Shown here piece after piece: positions 1 to 8,500 of a stretch of 9,766 nucleotides of DNA. The stretch covers positions 1 to 9,766 of the forward strand of contig CASEKZ010000070.1 of assembly GCA_949288625.1 (NCBI GenBank). Reading direction: 5' to 3'. The stretch is from an uncultured bacterium. Its GTDB lineage: Bacteria; Bacillota_I; Bacilli_A; RF39; UBA660. The stretch's first letter is position 1, and the number at the start of each line of letters is the position of its first letter. Both the position numbers and the translations under genes were made by a program. The notes below the pieces were generated by a model. That model saw only the letters and a list, made by a program, of their open reading frames with translations. It was not told the origin of the DNA and searched no databases.

Positions 1-49
1 CAAGCGTTGGAATGTTGTTTATAAATACATCATCAAGAAAATTTCTCAT
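1..49 (-). CDS. 5' end of a downstream operon gene, possibly a small Smr-domain protein (partial)
   Basis: An ATG at 49-47 begins one base after the folD stop and stays open to the window edge, giving MRNFLDDVFINNIPTL (16 residues). The one-base gap suggests translation coupled to folD; I see no strong Shine-Dalgarno of its own. The ending INNIPTL resembles the lead-in to the conserved LDLHG box of small Smr (MutS2 C-terminal-like) nuclease-domain proteins, but that box would lie outside the window, so the family is a guess. That a gene starts here is better supported than its identity. Confidence 0.4.
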   Translation of the reverse strand, partial: MRNFLDDVFINNIPTL

Positions 50-50
50 G

Positions 51-884
51 TTAATTTTGAATCTTATAAGCCTTTACTACGTTTTTTAAAAGACAAGAAA
101 CGGTCATTGGACCAACACCACCTGGAACTGGAGTTATTAAAGACGCTTTTTTACTTACCTCATCAAAACAAACATCACCACATAAAATGTTACCCTCTTT
201 ATTAATTCCAACGTCAATAACGATAACACCATCTTTTACCATGTCTTTGGTAATAAGGTTAGGATGCCCTGCCGCAACAATTAAAACATCGGCCATTTTA
301 GTATAGTTTTTAATATCTAAGCTTTTAGAATGACAAATACTTAATGTTGCGTTTTGCTTTAGTAAAAGCTGAATAAGTGGTTTACCAACCAAATTACTTC
401 TTCCTACTAAACATACGTTTTTAGAAGTCAAATCAACGTTATAAGCCTTTAATAGTTCCATTACCCCAAGTGGTGTACAAGGGACCAAACAATCATTTTC
501 AAGTACCAAATTTCCAACGTTTTGATAAGTAAGCCCATCAACATCTTTTACAGGATCAATGTTATTTATTATTTTACCTTCATCAAAGCCGTTAGGAAGT
601 GGTAACTGCACTAATATTGCATTTACACTAATATCATTATTTAACCTTTTTATCTCTGAAATCACAAGATCTTCAGATATGGTTTCGTTAAACTTTATGT
701 ATTCGAAACTTATTCCAACGTCTTCACAAGCTTTTCTTTTGTTTTTTATATAGACCTCACTGGCTTTATTATCACCTACTTGAATAACCGCAAGTTTTGA
801 CGTTATATTTTCTTTTTTTATTAAATCCTTAACGTTTTTTCTTAACATAAGACTTATTTTTGTACCATCAATTATATTATCCAT
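51..884 (-). CDS. folD: Bifunctional methylenetetrahydrofolate dehydrogenase / methenyltetrahydrofolate cyclohydrolase FolD
   Basis: FolD oxidises 5,10-methylene-tetrahydrofolate to the methenyl form with NADP and hydrolyses that to 10-formyl-tetrahydrofolate in the cytoplasm, feeding purine and formyl-methionine synthesis. With the start chosen here it has 277 residues, close to the usual 280-290. Visible family signatures are the active-site stretch YIKNKRKAC (Tyr45, catalytic Lys49), VQLPLP (92-97), DPVKDVDGL (110-118, Asp116), the Rossmann NADP loop VGRSNLVGKP (160-169) and the C-terminal PVPGGVGPMT (252-261). All key residues are present. An in-frame ATG at 899 would add five residues, but the AGGAGGGG ribosome site lies between it and the ATG at 884, so 884 is preferred. 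The start overlaps the glyA stop by 8 nt. It is the partner of GlyA, which produces its substrate. Confidence 0.97.
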   Translation of the reverse strand: MDNIIDGTKISLMLRKNVKDLIKKENITSKLAVIQVGDNKASEVYIKNKRKACEDVGISFEYIKFNETISEDLVISEIKRLNNDISVNAILVQLPLPNGFDEGKIINNIDPVKDVDGLTYQNVGNLVLENDCLVPCTPLGVMELLKAYNVDLTSKNVCLVGRSNLVGKPLIQLLLKQNATLSICHSKSLDIKNYTKMADVLIVAAGHPNLITKDMVKDGVIVIDVGINKEGNILCGDVCFDEVSKKASLITPVPGGVGPMTVSCLLKNVVKAYKIQN

Positions 885-2115
885 TATACCCCTCCTCATA
901 TATTGGATATTTTCTGCATAAATTATTAACCCGTGTTTTTAAATCATCTAAAATCCTTTTATCATCACTATTATGTAAGCACGTAGAAATTATTTTTCCA
1001 ACCTCTACAAAATCATTTTCTTTAAAACCCCTCGTGGTTAAAGATGCTGTACCAAGCCTTATTCCACTCGTTATAAAAGGTGTTGTTGGATCATATGGAA
1101 TCATGTTTTTATTACAAGCAATACCAATTGATTCTAGTATATTTTCTGCTTCTTTACCGGTCATGTTAACTGATTTTTTAACATCAACCAACATTAAATG
1201 GTTGTCAGTTCCGTTGGATACTATTTTAAAACCCTCCATTTTTAAAACGTCACATAATATCTTAGCGTTTTTTATAACTTGCTTTTGATAACTTATAAAA
1301 TTATGAGTCATTGCCTCAGCAAAACAAACAGCTTTAGCAGCAATAACGTGCACAAGTGGTCCACCTTGAATTCCAGGAAAAATGGTTTTATCAATTTTTT
1401 TAGCTAGTTCTTCACTATTAGTTAGTATAATACCGCCCCTTGGTCCCCTTAACGTTTTATGCGTTGTTGACGTTACAACGTCAGCATAACGGCATGGATT
1501 TTGATGAAGTCCCGCCGCAACAAGACCTGCTATGTGAGCCATATCAACCATAAGGTAAGAATTACAACTTTTTGCAATATCTTTAAACTCAGCAAAATCT
1601 ATCTTCCTAGAATAACTAGATGCTCCCGCAACAATTAACCTAGGTTTTTCTTTTAAAGCAATTTTTCTTACCTCATCATAATTTATTTGTCCGGTTTCTT
1701 TATCTACGTTATAAAAGACGATATTATAATCCTCGCCGCTAAATGATAACGCACTTCCATGAGTTAAATGACCACCAGAGTTAAGATCCATTGCAAGAAT
1801 TTTATCCTTCTTTTTTAAAAGTGCTCGATAAACGGCCATGTTAGCAGAAGAACCAGAATGTGGCTGTACGTTAGCATACTTTACACCAAATAATTTTTTA
1901 GCGTTTTCAATGGCAATTTCTTCAATTTCATCAACGAATTTACACCCACCATAATACCTTTTACCAGGATATCCTTCTGCGTACTTATTGGTAAGAATAC
2001 TGCCTTGTGCTTTAAGTACGTTTTTACTTACAAAGTTTTCAGAAGCAATAAGTTCAATCGTATCTTGCTGTCTTTTTCTTTCTTTTTCGATTAAAGAAAA
2101 AATATCGTCAATCAT
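877..2115 (-). CDS. glyA: Serine hydroxymethyltransferase
   Basis: A PLP-dependent enzyme that converts serine plus tetrahydrofolate to glycine plus 5,10-methylene-tetrahydrofolate, the main one-carbon entry point in the cytoplasm. It has 412 residues from the chosen ATG, the usual bacterial length. Family signatures are ELIASENFVS near the N-terminus, LTNKYAEGYPGKRYYGG, VQPHSGSSANMAVY, GGHLTHG, VDMAHIAGLVAAG (PLP-contacting Asp and His) and STTHKTLRGPRGG, whose Lys (about residue 220) forms the Schiff base with PLP; IRLGTASLTTRG follows near the C-terminus. An ATG at 2124 lies three codons upstream but directly abuts the AAGGAG site with no spacer, so the ATG at 2115, nine bases away, is preferred. 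It follows the addA stop by 15 nt and overlaps folD by 8 nt, so it is an operon member. No defect is seen. Confidence 0.97.
   Translation of the reverse strand: MIDDIFSLIEKERKRQQDTIELIASENFVSKNVLKAQGSILTNKYAEGYPGKRYYGGCKFVDEIEEIAIENAKKLFGVKYANVQPHSGSSANMAVYRALLKKKDKILAMDLNSGGHLTHGSALSFSGEDYNIVFYNVDKETGQINYDEVRKIALKEKPRLIVAGASSYSRKIDFAEFKDIAKSCNSYLMVDMAHIAGLVAAGLHQNPCRYADVVTSTTHKTLRGPRGGIILTNSEELAKKIDKTIFPGIQGGPLVHVIAAKAVCFAEAMTHNFISYQKQVIKNAKILCDVLKMEGFKIVSNGTDNHLMLVDVKKSVNMTGKEAENILESIGIACNKNMIPYDPTTPFITSGIRLGTASLTTRGFKENDFVEVGKIISTCLHNSDDKRILDDLKTRVNNLCRKYPIYEEGYNG
889..896 (-). promoter_or_regulatory. Ribosome binding site of folD inside the glyA 3' end
   Basis: AGGAGGGG on the minus strand, with six bases between AGGAGG and the ATG at 884. 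It is an almost perfect anti-Shine-Dalgarno match and sits in the codons for the GlyA C-terminus (EEGYNG), so it serves both genes. It decides the folD start: the earlier ATG at 899 overlaps and precedes it and cannot use it. Confidence 0.85.
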
Positions 2116-2124
2116 CTTTTTCAT

Positions 2125-2130
2125 CTCCTT
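2125..2130 (-). promoter_or_regulatory. Ribosome binding site of glyA
   Basis: AAGGAG lies in the 15-nt gap between the addA stop and glyA. It abuts the ATG at 2124 (zero spacing) and is nine bases from the ATG at 2115, which makes the second ATG the likely start and shortens the protein by three residues. Confidence 0.75.
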
Positions 2131-5100
2131 TTAAACTTCTATGAATTTATTTAGTTTTATCGAATATATATACTTTTTCACAACCTTAGCATTCATTGTT
2201 TCTTTTAGTCCTAATTCATATAAATCAAGCTGAAACTTATAACGATTCACTAATTCTTCAAGTTTCAAGACATTATCTGTTTTATAATCCACAACGTAAT
2301 AAACGTTATCTTTTACAAAAAGCAAATCAATTACACCATCAATTAATATTTTACCACTTTTTAAACTACTATCATAATATTTTGCGGGAACTTTAAAATT
2401 TATTTCATGTTCTTTGTAAACTTCATCCGCTGATAAAACCATATCATATATATCACTTGTTAAATAAGAAAAGATTTTTTCTAAATTTATATTTACTTTT
2501 GCTTCATTTGTTATTTTATCTTCTAAAACCATTTTTTCTAGCTCTTGCTTTAATGATTCTAAATTATATCTTTTTACCGGAAGAAGTTCTAAAATGGTAT
2601 GATATAACGTACCTTTTTTAGCATGACTAATGCCATCCGTCATAAATTTAGGCTTTTTAAAATAACTTTCACTGCTTTTTAGTTGACTTACGCTTAATTT
2701 TTCTGGAACATAAGACAATGAATTATCATATGAAAACTCATTTATTTTTTTTAACGTATTAAAATCATAATTTATGATTTTCTTTTTTTCTTTTTCATTA
2801 AAATAATCACTATTAATCTCGTTACTTTTTATTAAGAATAAATTTAACTTTGCTTTACTAGGAAACATCTTAACTTTAATGCTTGATAAAAATCTTAATT
2901 CTTCAGCTTCACTACATCTTAAAAAACAGGGTAACAAAATTTCTAAATAACTTTTACATGATTTTAAGTAAAGACTGGAAACAAGTTTTTCTTCACCCAT
3001 TTTTGAAGATGCATTTAATACCATTTTATCAAGGTTATTAACACAGCCAGTAATAATAATTTTTTCCTTAGCTCTTGTTAGTGCAACGTATAAAACCCTT
3101 AGCTCCTCTGATAACATTTTGTTTTTCTCGTATTCTTTAAAAAGCATCATCATAACCGTATCGTACCTTAATTTATATTCATGATTTCTAATTGGGAAGC
3201 AAACGCCTAAGTCTTGATTTATCATAAAGTCACTTCTTACATCAGTAAAATTAAAATTTTTACCAGTTTGACAAACAAAAACAATTGGATATTCTAATCC
3301 CTTAGATTTATGAATGGTTGTTATTAAAACATTATCCCCATCTGATAAAGGATTAACACCTTGAAGTGAATCTTTATTAATTATTAAAGCTTCTAAATAA
3401 TCCGTAAACTCATGCAAACTCTTTGACTCATCTTTTTCAAAATCAACCGCGTGCTTAAGCATTTGAAATAAGTTCTTTGTTCTTTGTTTACTACCAGGTT
3501 GTGATGCCATAACCAAAAACAAGTCAAAATACTCATATATTCTAGCTAATAATTTTTCTATTTTATTATTGCAAGCAAATTTTTGTAACTCGTCTATTTT
3601 TTGCAAACAATCTTTTAAATATTCTATGTCAGATGATAAAATACTTTCTTTTAAACTTCGTTTTTTATTACCTTTTCTAGCCAAAGAAACATCATCTAGT
3701 GAAACGTTAAAACATGGCGATTTTAAAACACTTAATAAAGCGATATCATCATTTGGATTATCTATTACTTTAAGTATGTTAATAACTAACTTAACTTCAT
3801 AATTATCAAAATAAGAAAGGGTACTTTCACAATAAACACTAATGTTTTTTTGGTTTAACGCCTTAATAAAGTAATTACTATCCTTTAATGAACGTAGTAA
3901 GATAACTATGTCCGATGGTTTAATATTTCGCCATAGACGTTTCTTATTATCATAAATTTTATTTTTTTCATCTAACATCTTCTTAATTCTTTCAGCAACG
4001 TAAGTTGCTTCTTTTTGTGATTTGCAAACATCTTCCTCATCATTTTCTGTTTCTTTTACATCATCAATTATATGAGCTTCGGCACTTAAGTTATTACCTT
4101 CTTCAAATGATGCACCAAGATATAACTTTTCGTTATCATCATAAGACACTTCGCCAAATAAATTACTCATGGTGTTTTCAAAAACAAAGTTACAAAAGTC
4201 AAGAACCTCTTTTCTACTACGAAAATTTTTAGCAAGATTAATCAACCTCGGAAAGTCGTTTTTAGTAGCATTTTTTTTATCATCGTTAAAAATTTCAGGA
4301 CAAGCGCTTCTAAAACGATAAATACTTTGTTTTACATCCCCAACAATAAACAAGTTTTTATTATCTTTTGAAATAGCGTTAAAAATAACGTTTTGTAAAT
4401 TATTAGTATCTTGATATTCATCTATTAAAATTTCATCAAACATATTCATAATATTTATTGCAAGTGGTGTTTTTTTATCATTTTTGATTAAAAGATCAAT
4501 TACAAAATGAGCTATATCACTAAAACTAAACGCGTTTTGCCTTCTTTTTTCCTCCATTAATTTTGATAAGTACAAATTAACAACCTCGAATAAAACAAGT
4601 AAGTTTTTTTTACATATGGCTTTTTCTTTTGCATAAACCGCATCATCTATAAACATAAGTTCATGCATTTTTTTATTTACTTCATCCTTAAAATCATCAC
4701 GTATTATCTTATACTTAATAACTGCCGGATCATCTTTATGCCCTTTAGGTGTTCTTAAAGTATCAAAACTAATACTTCTAAGTCTTTTTGCTAAATCATC
4801 AAAAGTATTAATATTTAAAAAATCATTAATAAAATTTTTTTCCTTTCTTGCTGTTTGAAGTATTTTATCAAAACAATCATCATCATAAAGCTCAGTTATA
4901 ACATCATGATATAACTCATCATATTGTTTCATCTTCTTTTTTATCTGATCAAAAAACATATCTTTATAAGTATTACTACACTCATCATAGTTTTCAATAG
5001 CAAACTTAATAAACTTATCTTTAAAAGGTAACGTATCTAAAAAACTTGATGTTTTTAAAACAATATCCTTAATCAAATCTACGTCAGAAGCCCCAAAAAA

Positions 5101-5565
5101 CGATAATGCATCATCATATGACGGAATTAATTCAAAAGCTGATTCCATAACTTCTTTTACTACAACATAAGATAACATTCTTTCTTCTTCGTTACTTAAA
5201 ATCTTAAAATTACGATTAATGTTAAGTTTTTCAAAATTATTTTTAACAATTTCTGAATAAAAAGCATCCATCGTTGTTATCCTTGCCATTTGGGATAATA
5301 AAAGTTCTTTTTTTAACCGTGCATCATTAGGATGCTCATTTACCAAGTAACTTATTTTATCTTTAATTCTTAACTTCATTTCTTTAGCAGCGGCATCAGT
5401 AAAAGTTACGATTAACAAACGACTTATACTCCCACCATCCAACACGTACTTAATTACTCTTTCAGATAAGACCGCGGTCTTGCCAGATCCAGCTGCAGCA
5501 CTAACTATTACCTTACCACCACGCAAATTAATCGCTTGCTCTTGATCCTTTGTCCAACTAGGCAT
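2131..5565 (-). CDS. addA: ATP-dependent helicase/nuclease subunit A (AddA)
   Basis: AddA is the motor and one of the two nucleases of AddAB (RexAB), which unwinds and resects double-strand DNA ends until a Chi-like site, leaving a 3' tail for RecA. The protein has 1144 residues; the Bacillus subtilis protein is about 1230. UvrD-type superfamily 1 helicase motifs appear in order: Q-motif WTKDQEQAI (4-12), Walker A AAAGSGKT (23-30), Ia VTFTDAAAKEM (53-63), Walker B LIDEYQDT (380-387), III VGDVKQSIYRFR (408-419), IV NFRS (447-450), V TTIHKSKGLEYPIVF (749-763), VI LYVALTRAKEK (825-835). The C-terminal RecB-like nuclease has His989 (LYHTILE), Asp1080 (DGVID), Asp1093 and Lys1095 (VVDYKTD) and QLDLY (1112-1116). 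The helicase and nuclease motifs all look intact. The ATG overlaps the addB stop by 8 nt, with AAGGTGA five bases upstream. Confidence 0.97.
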   Translation of the reverse strand: MPSWTKDQEQAINLRGGKVIVSAAAGSGKTAVLSERVIKYVLDGGSISRLLIVTFTDAAAKEMKLRIKDKISYLVNEHPNDARLKKELLLSQMARITTMDAFYSEIVKNNFEKLNINRNFKILSNEEERMLSYVVVKEVMESAFELIPSYDDALSFFGASDVDLIKDIVLKTSSFLDTLPFKDKFIKFAIENYDECSNTYKDMFFDQIKKKMKQYDELYHDVITELYDDDCFDKILQTARKEKNFINDFLNINTFDDLAKRLRSISFDTLRTPKGHKDDPAVIKYKIIRDDFKDEVNKKMHELMFIDDAVYAKEKAICKKNLLVLFEVVNLYLSKLMEEKRRQNAFSFSDIAHFVIDLLIKNDKKTPLAINIMNMFDEILIDEYQDTNNLQNVIFNAISKDNKNLFIVGDVKQSIYRFRSACPEIFNDDKKNATKNDFPRLINLAKNFRSRKEVLDFCNFVFENTMSNLFGEVSYDDNEKLYLGASFEEGNNLSAEAHIIDDVKETENDEEDVCKSQKEATYVAERIKKMLDEKNKIYDNKKRLWRNIKPSDIVILLRSLKDSNYFIKALNQKNISVYCESTLSYFDNYEVKLVINILKVIDNPNDDIALLSVLKSPCFNVSLDDVSLARKGNKKRSLKESILSSDIEYLKDCLQKIDELQKFACNNKIEKLLARIYEYFDLFLVMASQPGSKQRTKNLFQMLKHAVDFEKDESKSLHEFTDYLEALIINKDSLQGVNPLSDGDNVLITTIHKSKGLEYPIVFVCQTGKNFNFTDVRSDFMINQDLGVCFPIRNHEYKLRYDTVMMMLFKEYEKNKMLSEELRVLYVALTRAKEKIIITGCVNNLDKMVLNASSKMGEEKLVSSLYLKSCKSYLEILLPCFLRCSEAEELRFLSSIKVKMFPSKAKLNLFLIKSNEINSDYFNEKEKKKIINYDFNTLKKINEFSYDNSLSYVPEKLSVSQLKSSESYFKKPKFMTDGISHAKKGTLYHTILELLPVKRYNLESLKQELEKMVLEDKITNEAKVNINLEKIFSYLTSDIYDMVLSADEVYKEHEINFKVPAKYYDSSLKSGKILIDGVIDLLFVKDNVYYVVDYKTDNVLKLEELVNRYKFQLDLYELGLKETMNAKVVKKYIYSIKLNKFIEV

Positions 5566-8374
5566 TTAAATCACCTTCTATCATTTCAAATACTTCTTTG
5601 TTCTTATAATTTTTCAGTCTTCTAGATTTATCAATTTCTTTATCAAAAGCACATATACTATTAAACTTACAAAATTCACAAGCGTTAACCCTTCCTGATA
5701 CAGGACTTACGTTTATATTACCACTTAATATTTCGTTTCCAATGCTAGTAAGTTTTATTTTAATATAACTAAACAAAGCGTTTAATTCACTTATTGTAAA
5801 TAATTTTTCTTCATCTATTTTCCCCTTTAAAGTAACGTTTATAAAATCTCCTATATAATCTTTTGAAAAAGCATCTATAACCTTTTGATCTTGATTTATC
5901 ATTCCATCCATTAATAACCTTTTTTGAACGCTAGCATTTAGCTCTTCTTCGTTAAGTTTTCTTGATTCGCTTTTTTCTTTTAATAGGGCTGGATAATATA
6001 ATACAGCTGATAAAGTAGCATTAGGAACACTTTGTTTGATTGCTAAAAGATATAGTAACATTTGAAGATTTAAAGCCTCAAGACAATCATCAAGTCTTAG
6101 TTTTTTACCCCCGGTTTTATAATCAATTACAGCATAATAAACATTATCTACATCTTCATAAGTATCTATTCTATCTACTATTCCACTAAGCTTAAGAGTT
6201 GCGTTATCAAGGTTAATTACAACTGGTTTTATCGTTGCATCATCACTTATTTTAAACTCAGTATACTTTGGTTTAAACTTTATAAAATCTTTTTCTTTTA
6301 AAATCTTCTTAACGATCATCGTAACGTTCAAGGAAAGCTCTTTTATCAAATAATTAATGGTATTATTAATGATTTTATTATTCTTATTTAAATAGTCTAA
6401 CGCATAACGATTTACCATTTGACTTAAATTAGATAAACAAACCATGTTATAATCATTAGTTATTATCTTCTCTAAAACGTAATGTACCAGGCTCCCTATT
6501 TCCCGGTTATCAAACATGTTTTTTTCCTTTACGTTTAACTTAATACCATGCCCACAGAAAAAATAAAAAGGACATTTCGCATATGTTTCTATACTACTAG
6601 GACTAAGATTTAGGTTATTAGTATAAAGTTTAAGAGCACTTTGCTTATTAATTTTTAAATTCATGTTACGAGCTGATGATAAATTAACTTTTTGTATCAT
6701 TTCGTCTTTTTCGTCTTGCATATAAACTTCGTTATTAGAAAGTTTTAAAGCATAATCACCCGCTATTAATTTTTTATTATAAAAAACTTCTTCTTCCCTT
6801 TTTAATGGTTCCTTAACTAAATTAGAAGGCGTAAGTAACTTTAACTGCAAAGACAACTTATGATAAGTAATAATTACGTTTTTGTTATCTATTAATTTTA
6901 AATAGTTAAAAGTCGCTATAGATGAAAAATCACTTATCTTTTTCACTAACGATTCTTCTTTAACATCATCCTTACTTATTAAAGAACCAAGTTTAAATTT
7001 ACCTGGCAAATCATCCTCACTAGCGCCCATTAAATAAACGTATTTTTTACCTAAATAACATGCACTATCAATTTGACAAACCTTAACTTCATCGGTCATA
7101 TGATTTATCTTTTGTTTTTCAACAACAAGACTTGCTAAAAGATTAAAAAAGTCTTCTGGTTTTATATCATCTAAGTAATCACACATATACTCTAACGAAG
7201 ATACTAACAAAAGATATCCTTCTTCATCTAAATTAAATAGTTTTTCATCAATTTTTTCCTCTTGTAAGTAAGTCCAAAAACACTTAGCAATTACACTTAC
7301 TTTTGTTTCGTTTATAATGTTTTCTAAAAGATACTTTATTTGGTTTATAACGTCATATTTAGCCTCGTTTAAATTCAAAGAGTCAGCTTTAGTAAAAGGT
7401 AAGTAAAAACTTTCATTTTCCAAATTCCACTCGTATACATAATCGTCTATTTTATCAATGACTTCTTTTGATATATTAAATAAATTCAACTTAAGAAGAT
7501 TAAGAAAGTTCTTACATGAAAAATCGCCATTAAATATAAAAGATAAAAACTTAATAAACCTGGCACTTAATATTCCACTTGTTACTTTCTTTGAATATGG
7601 AACGTTAAAAATTAAGTTAAAGTATGGCTCACAATCACTTATTTTAGGAACAACAATAAGAAAATCTTGATAACTTGCCCCGTTTAAAACTTTCTTAGAA
7701 ATATCATTCAAAACAAATTTTACTTCTTCTTCAGTATCATTTAATGCATAAAAATCATGTCCCCTCTTAGAAGGCAAACACACATCTTTTAAGTCAATAC
7801 CAATTTTATTTAAAATCACTTCATTATATCGTTTACAATAAATAAAAACATTATTCGAATTTCCAATTTTCTTAATCAACTCAATTTCTAAGTCATTCAT
7901 ATTATCAAGACCAAGAAAAACATAAGTTCCTTTAAAAGTGGTGTTTTCTGTTACATATTTAATAAGCATTTGGTAATTTATTAATCCAAGGTCATTAAGC
8001 ATGTTATCATATGATTCATAAATCATTTTTAAATCATGGAACTTATCATTATAAATAAAAGATAATTCATAAAAATAATCATAAGTATCTAACAAACTAT
8101 TTATAAATTCAAAGTTATTAACGTTATTATACTTTAATAGTTTCTTCTTTACTGATAAAAACGCACGATACATTATAACAAAGGCTTCTTCGTTACTTAT
8201 TAATTTTTTTGATTTGTTATAGTTCTTTAAAACATAGTTTCTTAAATTATAAATCTTATAATTTTTTCCATAATACTTATTTTTATAATAATATTCATCG
8301 GAAGAAGGCGTGATAATGATACTTTCTTCTGTTATTATTTTATTTAACTCTTCTTTTTTTATTATGTTTATCAT
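5558..8374 (-). CDS. addB: ATP-dependent nuclease subunit B (AddB/RexB), Fe-S nuclease with degenerate helicase N-terminus
   Basis: The second subunit of AddAB/RexAB. In the family it cuts one strand of the unwound duplex and recognises the Chi-like regulatory site. The length is 938 residues from the chosen start, against about 1166 in B. subtilis. The nuclease end is clear: SPSSIETYAKCPFYFF (591-606), His631 (GSLVHYVLE), Asp734 (GIVDRID), Asp751 and Lys753 (IDYKTGG), and QMLLY (771-775). Cys601 together with Cys899, Cys902 and Cys908 (C-x2-C-x5-C) matches the four-cysteine 4Fe-4S staple of AddB. The N-terminus has ITPSSDEYYY where B. subtilis AddB has a GxxGxGKT P-loop, so ATP binding here is probably lost, as in streptococcal RexB. 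A GTG at 8383 extends the frame by three codons, but AGAAGGTG places the ATG at 8374 correctly. First gene of the operon. Confidence 0.93.
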   Translation of the reverse strand: MINIIKKEELNKIITEESIIITPSSDEYYYKNKYYGKNYKIYNLRNYVLKNYNKSKKLISNEEAFVIMYRAFLSVKKKLLKYNNVNNFEFINSLLDTYDYFYELSFIYNDKFHDLKMIYESYDNMLNDLGLINYQMLIKYVTENTTFKGTYVFLGLDNMNDLEIELIKKIGNSNNVFIYCKRYNEVILNKIGIDLKDVCLPSKRGHDFYALNDTEEEVKFVLNDISKKVLNGASYQDFLIVVPKISDCEPYFNLIFNVPYSKKVTSGILSARFIKFLSFIFNGDFSCKNFLNLLKLNLFNISKEVIDKIDDYVYEWNLENESFYLPFTKADSLNLNEAKYDVINQIKYLLENIINETKVSVIAKCFWTYLQEEKIDEKLFNLDEEGYLLLVSSLEYMCDYLDDIKPEDFFNLLASLVVEKQKINHMTDEVKVCQIDSACYLGKKYVYLMGASEDDLPGKFKLGSLISKDDVKEESLVKKISDFSSIATFNYLKLIDNKNVIITYHKLSLQLKLLTPSNLVKEPLKREEEVFYNKKLIAGDYALKLSNNEVYMQDEKDEMIQKVNLSSARNMNLKINKQSALKLYTNNLNLSPSSIETYAKCPFYFFCGHGIKLNVKEKNMFDNREIGSLVHYVLEKIITNDYNMVCLSNLSQMVNRYALDYLNKNNKIINNTINYLIKELSLNVTMIVKKILKEKDFIKFKPKYTEFKISDDATIKPVVINLDNATLKLSGIVDRIDTYEDVDNVYYAVIDYKTGGKKLRLDDCLEALNLQMLLYLLAIKQSVPNATLSAVLYYPALLKEKSESRKLNEEELNASVQKRLLMDGMINQDQKVIDAFSKDYIGDFINVTLKGKIDEEKLFTISELNALFSYIKIKLTSIGNEILSGNINVSPVSGRVNACEFCKFNSICAFDKEIDKSRRLKNYKNKEVFEMIEGDLNA
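5571..5577 (-). promoter_or_regulatory. Ribosome binding site of addA inside the addB 3' end
   Basis: AAGGTGA, a good Shine-Dalgarno, ends five bases before the addA ATG at 5565. It lies within the last addB codons, and the two frames overlap as ATGCCTAG, so addA translation is probably coupled to that of addB. This would help keep the two subunits balanced. Confidence 0.7.
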
Positions 8375-8380
8375 ACACTT

Positions 8381-8389
8381 CACCTTCTT
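8381..8389 (-). promoter_or_regulatory. Ribosome binding site of addB
   Basis: AAGAAGGTG ends six bases before the ATG at 8374. The alternative GTG at 8383 is itself part of this site, so ATG 8374 is the better start. Confidence 0.7.
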
Positions 8390-8400
8390 ATAACATAAAT

Positions 8401-8409
8401 ATTATAACA
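8401..8409 (-). promoter_or_regulatory. Extended -10 promoter of the addB-addA-glyA-folD operon
   Basis: TGTTATAAT on the minus strand is a perfect extended -10 (TGn plus TATAAT) for the vegetative sigma factor. The position for a -35, 17 bases further upstream, reads TTCTTT, which is weak, as is common with extended -10 promoters. Transcription would start near 8394, giving a leader of about 20 nt that contains the addB ribosome site. It lies directly downstream of a terminator, so the operon appears to have its own transcription unit. No operator-like inverted repeat was seen around it. Confidence 0.7.
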
Positions 8410-8453
8410 AAAACCAAAAGTAAAAAGAACTACTTATTTTATATTATTTAAAC

Positions 8454-8491
8454 ATATAAAAACCTCGTTTTTCAAATATTCAAACGAGGTT
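8454..8491 (-). terminator. Rho-independent terminator
   Basis: A perfect 10-bp stem (AACCTCGTTT at 8461-8470 against AAACGAGGTT at 8482-8491) encloses an 11-nt loop. On the minus strand the stem runs into TTTTTATA. The plus-strand side has no T-run, so it works on minus-strand transcripts. It lies 10 nt after the stop of the coding scrap at 8501-8593 and about 110 nt after the HEPN stop. It probably belonged to the displaced gene and now also ends the HEPN transcript before the addB promoter. Confidence 0.88.
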
Positions 8492-8500
8492 AATATAAAA

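Noticed and set aside
2163..2185. TATATA-rich stretch near the addA 3' end as an internal promoter for glyA
   Set aside because: The only -35-like sequence (TTGTGA) is far too close to the TATATA, and the stretch is coding sequence for AddA.
559..7670. Open frames on the plus strand at 559-753, 860-1288, 2196-2396, 3569-3802, 4005-4232 and 7458-7670
   Set aside because: Each lies wholly or mainly inside a well-recognised minus-strand gene, has no convincing ribosome site or family motif, and is explained as a shadow of the coding strand.
8389..8397. A second extended -10-like site (TGTTATAAG) close to addB
   Set aside because: Transcription would start inside or at the addB ribosome site. 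The upstream TGTTATAAT fits better.
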